Positions 38,259 to 50,300 of a DNA stretch of 64,000 nt are shown here, piece by piece. The translations under genes were made by a program, and so were the position numbers. Position 1 is the stretch's first letter. Every line of letters starts with the position of its first letter. A model generated the notes under the pieces. It made no database searches. It was not told the DNA's origin and worked only from the letters and a program-made list of their open reading frames with translations. The stretch covers positions 2,666,001-2,730,000 of the forward strand of contig JAJKFH010001094.1 in NCBI GenBank assembly GCA_023333565.1, read 5' to 3'. This DNA is from Puffinus mauretanicus. Lineage: Eukaryota > Chordata > Aves > Procellariiformes > Procellariidae.

Positions 38259-38397
38259 TGTGGTGAGTTGACCCTGGCTGGATGCCAGGTGCCCACCAAA
38301 GCTGCTCTGTCGCTCCCCTCTGCTTCTAGCAGCTTCTCACAGAAGCCACCCCTGTAGTCCCCCTGCTACCAAAACCTTGCATGGCAAACCCAATACA
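38259..38397 (-). mobile_element. Second, drastically shortened LTR of the same family
   Basis: It starts TGTGGTGAGTTGACCCTGGC and ends AATACA, keeping about 60 bp of one end and about 75 bp of the other but lacking the whole interior seen in the neighbouring 589-bp LTR. The flanking pentamers CCATC (38254-38258) and CCATT (38398-38402) differ by one base, consistent with a separate insertion and an aged target duplication. Its end sequences match the family better than those of its neighbour. At 139 bp it is either an internally deleted copy or a short subfamily. Confidence 0.75.
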
Positions 38398-41300
38398 CCA
38401 TTCCCTTTCCCTTCCCTCGTATTCACTGATTGGACCCTGCCAGGCTAGTAGCGTTCGCTTTCCACGCATCATTTGAAAACGTTTTAGTTAATTCTAGCTC
38501 GCGAGCTCTTCCCTTCCCCTCGGTAGCTTTTAAGACGCCTTCCCAAGAGCAGTTTCTGGTACACGTGGTTTTCCCTGAAATGTCTAAACTAACAGCAGGT
38601 TTTCCAAGCTCTATCTTTTTTGTAGTATTTTATTTTTAGTGAGTTTTTCTGCTGCGGGCTGTTGCCTTACTAGGAATATTCTCTTACTGGCTTTTGAGAG
38701 TACTGAAGGAAACATGCCTGGCTGCTGGGCAGCAGTGTCGCTGCCTCTCTTGTAGGCCAGCCATGGTCTGGCAATCTCTCTTGCATCACTTCACTTGTTT
38801 CAGGGCGGTTTCCTAAATTAACAGATGCTGAACTGCTGTGCGCACTGTAGCGAGGTGGAGGAGCAAAGCTGCCTCGGTAGTCCTCCAGCCTGCTCGCATG
38901 AAACGCAAAGTGTTATAATTGATTTGTGTCAAAGCTGACATGGTGAAACGTCGATTTTTATAGGTATTTGTGTGCTGTAAATGGTCCAGAAATTTTTAAT
39001 ACTTGTGACAATTACCATGAGGAAAAGCTGAACAAGTGTTATCGGTTGGAAAAATAAACCTGCAGTTTGGTTTTGGAGAGGCCTTTGAGAAGGTGGTTCA
39101 CCTGTTCCTAATGGCAGCATACCCCCACCATCAGCACCTTGGCCTGGGGATTTTGATGTTTGTCGGTGGAAATCTGCTGCTGCTTCCTGAGCTGCGGCAA
39201 GGGAGTAATATTTCGTGTGGGCGATTGCACGGAGTGCTAAGAAGCTGTGGAAATATTAAGTATGTATTAAAACACCCCCTTGGTGTAGAGGCAGGCCAGC
39301 AGTGATACGTAGATGGATTTACAGTTAGGTGGTGGTTGTTGTGGTGAAGGAAATCTTACGTATTTCAGTATTTTTATTAAATTTATCAAAGGTTTCTGAC
39401 TTTATGGTAATGTGCATGTGGTTGTGTACAATGCTGACTTCTACAGTGTAAGGTTTTGGGGCCAAAGAGTCTTTGCTAATGATCTTATTTAAGGTTTGGG
39501 GAAGGACATGCATTGATCTTAATGAGATTCATCCAAGGGATTAGCTGAATGAGGTTCTGAAGTATTTTTCTCCTTAGGATACCTACTGTGCTACATATGG
39601 AAGAGCAGGAGATAAATAAGTGGATAATGGGGAGGGAGGGGACAACAACAAAACCTACTTGTTAACAAACTCCATTAGGACTTTCAAAAGGCCTTTAAAA
39701 ACGTGCTTCTTCCTCTCAGCGGCACAGCGAAGAAACCAAGTAGTTATGACGTGGATAACAAAATGTTATTTTTGAATCCGCAAATGATATTTCACCTAAC
39801 AAAGAAAAAAAAGAAAGAATGAAGTGATCGGTCTTCATCCCACTAAAAAGCTACAATCAGAAGAACCCAAGTTGCCCTAGAAATATCATACTGCTTTTCC
39901 AGCTTTTATTTACATGCAGTAACAAAGGGGTTAAGCAATGGTTCATATGTCAAAACTTCCAGATGTTACGAAGGGTCTGTCTGTGCTGTAATGTAAATGT
40001 TGAAGTACCTGAGTTACCGTAAAAGAAGCACTGGAACACTTTAGCCGTGATAAACTGGCAGCTTATCAACACCAGTGATTCTTCACTCCTATGCTCCTCA
40101 GTCAGAAACAACCAGGGAAGGTAGCTGGGTATGGGCTTCTCACAGAGTAGGACAGCCCATGCTGAGACCTTTGTTGAAATAAATGAACTGCTCCTGGTAC
40201 CCCAGCTTGGTTCTTTGAATGCAGCTGGGATGTCTCCCTATCGCAGTGAAAATTACGTACAAAATGATTTAGGGGGATTTCTGGGCACCGTGATTTGGAA
40301 CACAAAAGAATCAGACAGTCAGATAGCTAAGGAAAAAAAAAAACCACAAACCACAACAACAAAACCCACTTTTTTCCAAGTTTTTTACATTTAAAGATGA
40401 GGATCTAAAAACCATCAGATATTTATGTGTCTTACAGGAGTATAAAAAGTTATAATAAGAAGTTAGAAAAAAGCTTTGGAAGTGATCACTATCACTATAT
40501 CACTTCTTACGTTCAGAGGATAAACCAGCCTTTACTGTCTGAGGTCAGGAGGAAACTTTTCCAGGTTGGGGCAGCTCATCCTACGGCCACCTACTGAGTA
40601 GATTTTGCTGCACATCTTACTGAATCAGCTGGGACTGCCCACTGTTGAAGAGAGGATATCAGGGTATATGAACCATTGGTCTCATCTAGCGTGGGAGCTC
40701 TTTTTTCCATAAAGCGCAAACCAGGGAAGCTGAAAGAAGTGTGGTTTGGGGAGCTCAGGTTGAGGTAGGGATAAGGACTGATACTGCAGAGGCATTCTTC
40801 CATTGCATACGATTAGCTTCTGGACTGAAAACATATGCTAAGATGTTTGGGTTTGTTTGTATTTTGTTTGGGATTTAGGGTTTTTTGCTTTTTTTTGTTT
40901 GGTTGGTTTTTTTAATCTTTTCCTGTATGTTATTGTCTCACTGCTACCTATATCTTTTATTTCTTTTTTTTTTTTAAATAAAGAAACTTTTTATTAGTAA
41001 TTTGCTATGCCAACTATAGAACTTTAATATGTCTTCAAGATAAGGCCTTGACAAGGTCCCATGTAAATCAGATACAGCTGTTTCCTAAATCCAGTCATTC
41101 TTGCCTTCTTGTTTTCTAGTAACTACCTCATCTACAAGAAATACTGTATTCCTGTATTGTGCCCCTGAGTATACTAAGTGTTTCTATTAGCTTGCCTGCT
41201 GCTGAGACTTCTTAGATTTTTTTTTTTTAAACATCTTTCTTTCATCTAAATAAATAATATGGGGGTTGGACTTACTTTACTTTGCATCATCAGTATTCCC

Positions 41301-41732
41301 ACTGGTTTAAGAAAGTTTTTGTTGCATACATTCCTTCTCTCCCTTGGTGTCTGCCTATGGAGGTTTGAGATCAGGGATTGCTCGTACTTGGAGTCTTGTC
41401 GCTCACAAGCTGAGATGCCCAAAGTTGGCGTTCTGGCTGGTCATAATTTCTCCACGTCTTTTCCTTCCGCTCCTGGGAGATGTATATCTGTTTCTGTCAT
41501 CTAATCCCTGTTTTTTGGAGCAATTAGTCAAAGAATTAATGTAATGTCAATAAATTACCCCAATCTCTGCCAGAGGCCTTCTTGTCTCCAGCTGCAACAT
41601 AGTTCCAGAGGTTTTTGGGTTTTTTTGAAATGTCCTCCATCTCTGAAAAGATGGGGTTTAATTTGTATATTTGTTCTGTGTCACTTAAGCCTGTTATATA
41701 ATACCATTTGCAAGGTCATCTTGTCCTATTTC
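38398..41732. other. Unique non-coding sequence
   Basis: No gene or further mobile element recognised. T-rich and A/C-rich low-complexity patches occur near 40331-40370, 40850-40980 and 41218-41230. Confidence 0.45.
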
Positions 41733-41803
41733 TGGCCCCAATACAATAAAACACTTAAGCTCATGTTTATCTTTAGGCAACTAAGTACTCCTATTGTCTC
41801 TGA
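41733..41803. mobile_element. Possible ancient dispersed repeat fragment
   Basis: CAATAAAACACTTAAGCTCA, then TTTATCTTTAGGCAA, then CTCCTATTG follows, with gaps and substitutions, an old repeat in amniotes characterised by CACTTAAGC and CATGCTTAA words. It lies within a 154-codon open frame (41544-42008) that has no recognisable domain, which further lowers belief in that frame. Confidence 0.3.
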
Positions 41804-44800
41804 CATTATTTTGTTGCCTTCCTGTGAAAAGGTATCTACTTCCTGGATAAAATCTGGTTTATTTGGCAGATTCAGTGATATGCTGCCTTCCTGCAGCAGT
41901 TATAGAGTCTCTGTCATGCTTTACAGAAAGCACAAAGTTAAAAACCTTTTTTATAAAAATGAATTTCCACGTGGTCTGGTTTCTTCTCTGAGTAGAACAG
42001 ATAAGTGACTTAAACCATACAGAAATCAGACTGAAACTCCATGTCCTTCTGCTCATTTGGTGTGATTTTTTTTTTCTTCTCTTTTTCCTTATAAACCTTT
42101 CATCCCAAGGATAACATTGGCATCACATTGAAAGTGAGGTATACTGTGCAATTTCAGATGTGTGAACTTCACCTAAGTTTTCCAGGTTTTGTGTCACAGC
42201 TTTTCCTTGAGTTTACTCACATGTCACAGTCAGTCCTATGTAAGAATTTTTGAAAATGGAAGAAAAATTCCTGAATCTATTCATCACCCTTTCCCATGGG
42301 GTGTAATTGCTGCTGCTTTCCATACTGAAGGGGTGGAAAAGCAGGTCCTGTTCTCTGTCCTCTACTGATTCTTCATTGCAAAGATGACCAAAAAAAACCC
42401 CAAATGTTGTAAGATTAATTAGTTTAAAAAGCCTAACAGCCTCTGCATCACTTAAATATTAGTTTTTCACCAAGCATGAAAAAGCATATCATAGTTCAAA
42501 GATACTTAGGCAATGTGTCTCTCTATCCTATCTTCCTAAAATGGTAAAACATGAAACAAACCCATTCTGAATGAACCTGGATGACAAAATACCGTTTGCA
42601 TTTATAGCATAACTATTTTTAGGATTTCCTATTAGCTTATGGGCTTTAATTTACCTTTACAGGCCAGTGAAAGAAACATTACTAGTTACATTATTTTCCA
42701 GATAAGCAAAGGCATGAAAAGGTATATGCAAACATTTTCAAATGTAAATGTGGGATACCGTATGGACACCTAGGTTAAGATATCTGGTTGTCTTGAACTT
42801 CTCAAAGTGTGTTTAGTTTTGCCATTCAACTCTGGTAATGCTGCAGGTAGCTCTTCCAAAGCTGTAAAAGTCTACAGAAAGTGCAAGGGAAGAAGAAACT
42901 GGCCCCAGAAGGGGAAGAAAAGAATGTGTCAGATTTTTTTCATGATATTACACTGGTTTGAATAATAGTGTTACTTCACTGAAGTAATTTGAAATTTAAA
43001 AGTTCATTACAAGAAATAAATATTTTGATACTACAGCGTTATATGTCCTGATGACATAATGATTACTACCAATTCCTAATAAACAGTGACTTGTTTATAA
43101 CATGTATTGATCCTTTAAAACACTTTTTAAAATGGGTAAATGGGATACCAGTTGTATTCGTGAATCTCTCGGAAAAATTGCCATCAGCTTACAGTATATG
43201 CAGCTCCCATCATGGCACTTGAACACCTGTCAGAGGTTCTGGTTATAGATCACAAATAAAAATATTCCATATTGATTCATGCACATTTCCAGAACTCAGG
43301 ACGTTGCAAGAATGTTGTCTCACTTAGAGTGATAAAGAATGCCAACTATTTATTTTCTGAGAGCCCTCCTTGCCAGGCTGTGATTAATGCCCTGTTGTAC
43401 ATTCTGCATTTTGTGTTCCAAAGTCCACATTCTGTGTTCATTGTTCCAAGTCATGAATTCTGGACATGATGTGGGCAAAATAAATTTTGCATACTTTTAT
43501 TACCCCTTGGTGATTCTCAGCTAAAAGAACAAGTTAATTTAGATGAAACACACAACCAGTTCAGCACAATTGAAAAGAAAATTGTGCTTTCTTGCCTGTG
43601 CCACAATTCAGGCTTGTTTCTGATACAGGATGAAGGTGAGCCTTTAACAGCTTTGAATGAGCATTAGTGCAAAGCTTAGCGTAAAACCTGCCCTAAGTAT
43701 AGCTCTGATAAGACACCACCTGGTCTTCAGTAAACACACAAGCGTAAGTAGCATAAATTAGTGTTTGAAATTTCTGAAGTAATTTGCTTCATCCTCTTGT
43801 TAAATAACTTGGCTGTGGATGGTCCGTCAGTTTAAATGATAGCACAAAAGGTCCTACAGCTACAAAACAAACTATTTTGGCTTGCTTCTTGGGTGGCTGC
43901 TTATTGTTTTACAAGACAATGGGAATTGTCATAGTGTTTTGGATTATTTTCATAAATTTATTGAATATTTATTGTCAGGATTACTCCAGTTTTGTATTTT
44001 GAAGCTTGATACTACTTACATTTTAAAGAAATCCTCTGGTACTTTTCCAGTTTTCCGTGACTTTTCCTAACCGCTCGCTTTCAAAATCCTTTTAATTTTT
44101 ATTTGTGAACTGAGTAAACAATCTGGAAGTCATTGATAGACAATAAAAATGGCACCCCACAACGCTATTTAAAAAAAAAAGAAAAAAAAAAGGGCGACAG
44201 ACACTATTATCTTGTCTACGTTTGACATACTTTTCTAAAATTTCCCACAATTACTGGCTCAATTTCAGCTCTACTGGTGGTAGAAAATGTAGAAATGTTA
44301 GTAGACACAGGGTACTGATGTGAGCTGGTGTTTCAGATCAACCATTGTTATTTATTGCTATTTATTACTTGTGTATTATAGTTTCTAGGAGCCAGAGTCA
44401 TGGATCAGTATCCCATTGAGCCAGCTCTAGAGAGCAAGACTGTCCCCGTGATAGCTAAAATTCTGGTGAGCTGTCAACGTGAAAGTATCTCTTTGGTTAG
44501 CAGAAACGCAGAGGTGAACCAATACAGCTCCCAGGAAATACAAATACTAGCTTGTGCTTTTACAACATCGTCCATGGGGAGATTGTGCTTCCTTTACCAC
44601 TGTAAGATCAAGTCACTTCTTGATGTTTCATTGTAATCACTACAATAATAGAAGTACTTTAGAAATAAACATAAAAATTGTGGTGGGGAAAGGAGGAATG
44701 GACGCTCATCATGCAAGACTTAGTGTAGTGTGTAGCTTTTGTTCACTACCGGCAGATGTAGCAATAACTTGTCCTTTCTGTATTTGCATGTAGTTTACTG

Positions 44801-47310
44801 GAGAGCATGAGAAAATAAGTTGCAAGTAGGTTTTATCTTCCTTGTGAAAATTTCTCTTACACAAATATATCACTATATACGCTGCCATATTCTATAATTT
44901 GGCAGGGCAAGTTCACCCCTAAGCAGAGGTGACTAGATTCAGCAGACATATAACACATAAGGAACTGTGGAAGTACTTTGTTGAACCATAAATGTTACTG
45001 TGTTCACAATAGCACAGAATCTGCTATTTCTGGAGAACTGAACATCATTTTGACTGATCTGAGATCAATCTGTAGCCTTAAAACCTGTTGCTTGCTCTAA
45101 TTGGTTTTGATAAGAGGATGATATTCCAATATATTTGTTCAAATGAACCTTTGTTTCAGAAGAAGGTGTTTAATTGCCCTTTTAGAAAAGGCACATATAT
45201 CAGAATAAACGTGTTTACCTCTGTAGCTTTTTCCTATGGGGAAAAGGCACTGTCTTTCCTGTGTTTTCAGGAATAGATGAGGTTTCAATAACTATAAGAA
45301 GATAATAATTGGTGGACATGTTGAAGTACTGGTTTGTCTATAAACTGAGCTGGTAACAAACTGGAATAGCGTGCTGAATAAATTTAGTACAGCATAAAAT
45401 ACTAGCCTGGAGCATCTTTACTTATGCTGAATTATATTAGTTCTTGATAATGCTTGGATTGTTTCTTCTTCGGCACTAAATGCAGCACTGCTGGGAATTC
45501 ACCATGTTGTGTAATGGGATTAACATTTATTTATGGATTTCATTCATCACTACTGAAGTCATTTCCTAAAGGCATTTTTTGAATGCTTTATTTTTATTGT
45601 ATCAACTTTCCATTGTATCATGATGATATTTTTGGTTAGGGAGGTGGCAAGTATGCAGGCATTTAAAAAAAAAAGACATGAACTTGGAGCCCAACTGGTA
45701 GACTTCAATTTGTCATTTTTGCATGTTGCCAGTCTGCCCTAGATATTAGTATTTCTTGGTATCAATTATAATGGATAGATAAACTGCTTTCATTTCATTT
45801 TCAATTGTTTCATAGCAAGTTTAGACAAAAGAGAGGGAAGATTCTTCTTGGATGTCTTCAGATGAGGACAATGATTGGGATGTTCAAATGATCTCTATAG
45901 AAGTGACATTTAGAAATTCAGAACTGGTAGAGGTTACAGGGATTGTTGCCCTGTCTCATAGTCCTTTGGGGATCTTTCTGATTTAGGCAAGCTCCCCACT
46001 GTCTTTTGGTAAGAAATATTCTCCCCTTTTGTTTTCTCCTGTGCCACCCAGAACTAGAATCCAGCTTGCCCATTATTTATTTATTTATTTATTTTAACAG
46101 CTCTGGAATTTTTATTCTATGAGATCACGGTTTCCTGGGACAACACCTATGGAGAGATGAAACTACTTCTTTGGCTTCTTTAGAAAGCACTTTGATTTAA
46201 TATTTCCATTGTGTAGCTTATTTAGCATGTTTCTGGCTACAGATTTTTTTTGTTACAGCCTTCTAAGAATACCATTAGTAAAACCTCACACGTCATACTA
46301 TCATAAGTATTGATTTCATAGTAATTTTACTGGAATTGTATCTGGTTTTGCTAAAAGATCATTGGGTAGAGGTTGTCGTTGTAGATGGTAGAATTGGAAC
46401 TGAGACCTAACTTTGCTCCCTCTCAAATCCAGCTGGTTGAGGATGCACAGCTACCAAGCCCTCGTGATCATTCTTCCCACTTAAAACTTTGCAGTACAAC
46501 AGGTCACATGGCAGGAAAACCACTATGCAGCTGCATGCCCCATCTCGTCCACATGACGAACGTAAGAAGAGATGACAGAAATAAACCCCAGCTCAGTCAA
46601 ATGACATTACATTAGGAATTGCAAAGAAAAGACTTAAGAGTTTAGTAATCCATTAATGGGGTTGTTTAACATTTCTTGGCTAGAAATGAGACTTTTTTTA
46701 GAGCTACAAGGAATGAGCATTAACCCTGCTTTGAAACAGGTATAGGAAAAAACCTAATATGAAAACTTTTCAAAACAGATCCAGGAAGCCAGGTATCATT
46801 ATGCTTGCCTTTAGTGATGAAGTATTTTAGAGACAGGTCAAATTCCTTCCTAGAGTAAATTGCATTAGCGGTCACAAAACATCTGGAAAAATATGGTATG
46901 TCTAGAAACACCCTAAATGGCCTGTTTTCAGAAGGCTTGTCTGTATAACATGGTTTGATATTTTTCTCTGTGTGTGGCTTTGTTTTTTGGTTGGTTGTTT
47001 GTTTTTTCCAAAGCAGAATGTGGGCTAGGAGAGGAGATATAAAAAGGTATTTGAAAGAGTACAGTCTATTTATATGTAGCATTGATTATCAGAAAAAAAG
47101 AATGGTTTTGAATGGAGAAATGAAGTCTTATGTGATTGCAGGTAATTTATGATGGGAAAGGATATACAGTGTAGATAGGTCAAAGAAAAAGAATTCTGAA
47201 GATCTACATTGTGGTTTTGACCTTGAATGATTTCCATTTTGCAGATGGACCACAAGTAGATCAATTTGGAATTTTTTTTTTAATCTAGGAAATTCTTGTT
47301 CACAATTCAT
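41804..47310. other. Unique non-coding sequence
   Basis: No gene recognised. It includes an A-rich tract (44170-44191) and an ATTT microsatellite (46073-46095). Open frames stay at or below 120 codons without recognisable content. Confidence 0.45.
46073..46095. repeat. (ATTT)n microsatellite
   Basis: About five ATTT units followed by AACAG. Confidence 0.7.
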
Positions 47311-50300
47311 GAATCAGTTGTTTTGTTTCCCTTAGGGAGAATGTGACTGAAGTCTTTTAAAATTATAATGGAATACTTGACTTAGCTTTACTACAGAAGT
47401 CAACTCAAAACAAAATGTAATTTGGGTCAGAAAGAGTGAAACATACATGTATTATTTTACATAATATCTCATGGTTTACACTGTTCTTTTATTAGAATAT
47501 TGGAGGTAAAGCCCTACACCTGAAATTACCTTTGTTATGTTTTGTAGTGAAAATCACTTTATGATGTTAATTTGTCATAGCTAAAGTTGTATATTAGAAA
47601 TGCAGTGTTTATATTGGCTTACTACTGCAGTTCATTGGGTATTTTATGAGCAAGAGTTTGGCTGTTATAGCAAAATTGTGAACTGTCCGAGAATTCGTTA
47701 GACACTAGGAAGTCAAAGATTTCCAGATCCATCTTTGAAAGAGGGTACCAACTTTTGCAAGGGATGCTTGCATATTGAACATATTATTGAGTGTGTCAGT
47801 CTTCTCACAGTCTCCTCACTTGCTCAATGGGTTGTCTCAAACTTACTTATTTTTGACCTGATACTATGTGGTGGAAAGAAGTAGGTTTATGTTCTTATCT
47901 TCGAATGCTGGAGCTTCAGTTCTACAGAGGCAAGTGCCCAGGATAGAGTTTAGCATTAACCAGCTCCTTTCAAACCATTATTCTGTTTTGGAGTGTAACT
48001 TCCCTTTTCATGTTGATATGTAACTTTGTCCCCTGCCATTCTGGGTCAGGTAACTGGAATTTTTAAAAAAGTGTGCTGAGTGCTGCAGGTTCAGTCATGT
48101 TTCATTTTTGTTACTTAAGAGTGTAAAGGAAATGTTAGGAGAAGAGGTTTCAATTTAAAATTTCCAGATATGTTTCTTGCAAACATGGCCGGGACTATTG
48201 TTAGAACTGTCTGCCTCTTGTTATATTTGTCCAAGAAGAAACAACAAATGTGGCATATAAAAATTATATTGAAGAGTATTTAGATGAGAAATTATTCTTC
48301 CTTAGAAATGGTGCATTTGGATAGCCATGCCACCCTTTAAGGCAATTTAGGGCATAGAGCAGGTACAAGGTCAGAGGCAAGCTGAGGAATGTGTTTCAAT
48401 CAATGTAATATTTTATTTTCAAAGTATTTCCTCACATGTAATGTTTCTTGGTAAATATGAAATATTTTAGAAACATGATAGTGTAAAAGAATTGTCATGG
48501 ACTACATGCTGTAATCAAGTGACTACTGGTATCAAATGGTCCCTTTAGCCTGAGTGGACAATTTGTTTGTTGGCAGTACTATCAAAATATCTTTGCTTTA
48601 TTGCCTTGCCACTATTAAATAATAGTTTCAGATATTTAAGGCTCCACTCCATGTCTTACAGGGGCAAGAAATACCTCTCTATTTTGTGTTGAATGCCCTT
48701 TTTGTTGCATTCATTTTGCTGTATTACTTTTATTAGTTTCTTTGCAAATAGGCATAGTTCAGGATGTACTCTATTGCCACTTAAGATGGAGACAGAAACC
48801 ACAGCACCATCTTCACTGTAAGCAAAACTCTTTTCACATCAAGTGTCTGAACAGACAAAAGAGCTTTGATCACTTTCAGTCTCTTTTAACAAGGGACTTG
48901 TTTTAATTATAGAATGCTTTAGCTATTACTACACATTTGCCTGGCACAGTTGGCATATGACATCATTTTACAAAAGCTTGGGTTTCTTTAGAGCATTCCA
49001 GCCTTAGGCTGCTGTTCTTAGAACTAAAGAAGGAGCATTATTTTTCCACCAACTGAAGAAGGTATCTTTAAATTAAAGCCAATAAAAATAAGATGATAAT
49101 CCAGAACCATTCCCAAGTAATGACCACAAAGCAGCAGTCACCTAATGAAGACTTATTCATGCAGTATTTCCGGTGACCTCATGACAATACCAAAAATTTT
49201 CCCATTTCCTCATGCGGGAAAAAAAAGTATAGAATTTCTGGTAATCCCCCCACCAATTTTCATTTTATAAAATTGTATTGTTCTCTAGAAAAAAAAAATG
49301 CTGGAGAACATTTTTCTTTCCTTGTATATGTTGTATACAATGTATATTATAGATGAAATGCCATGTAAGGTCAGTATAATGTAAGAAGAACCTGTCAGAT
49401 CTGTCAATTAATAATGAAAACAGTAAATAATATTTGCTGTGTGAGTTTGACTACATTGTAATATGCATAGTTTGCATATAAATAGAATACTAATATTTGG
49501 TGTAGCTGATATCGATCAGCATGTTATTTATTTCTTGAAGTAAAGTAAGGTATGATGAAGTAGGTCTTGTTAATTACATTTTAGAGATGCTTTGGTAAAG
49601 CAGAATATGAAGATTATTCGTAATGTCATTTATGTAACCAGTATAAATTCTATACCTATCCTAGCATTTGGGCTTGTTTGGTCTTGCCTCCATTCAGCTT
49701 TATGACTTAAGTCAGGATTATTTTTTTCCTCTAATGAGATGTAAACTATTCGTTTTTTTCACACAGCACAGTATGTTTAAAACTTAGCATAATGTAGCTA
49801 CAATATTATGACAGTGGCTGTCTGAAGTTAAAGTTTTATAAAAACCTCACAAGTTCATTGAATGATTTCTCAGAAATAAAGACTGCTGAACTAAAATTTT
49901 ACAGCTTGGTGTTTGTCCACTTTCAGTCTTTTCCTGTATTTTTGGGGATTGAGTTTGGTTCTGGATGTTTCAGCATCATCAGTATAGAGTGCTGCCTATA
50001 GTTAAAACAAACAAATATCTAAATAAATCCCTCACTGAATCTTGGTATTTCTGCATTCCTGTAAGTCTCAGTACTAATTTGGTTGACTATAGAAGTGCAG
50101 GATCAAACAGGGAGAATTAGTAATCTAGGCACAGGATTTTTTTGACACCACTGTAAATATTTGTCATATTTTTGGACAAATTCAAATTTCTTACTTCCCC
50201 AATTACACACCTGAAGGAATTTATTTAGGATTAGTTTGTATTTTCAGCAGTATAAATCCTATTCCAGAATGTCGTGTGTTGCATATGTGCATCACTACCC

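Noticed and set aside
41544..42008. 154-codon plus-strand frame
   Set aside because: It has no recognisable domain, includes a probable ancient repeat fragment, and overlaps other open frames. Length alone is not enough in 64 kb.
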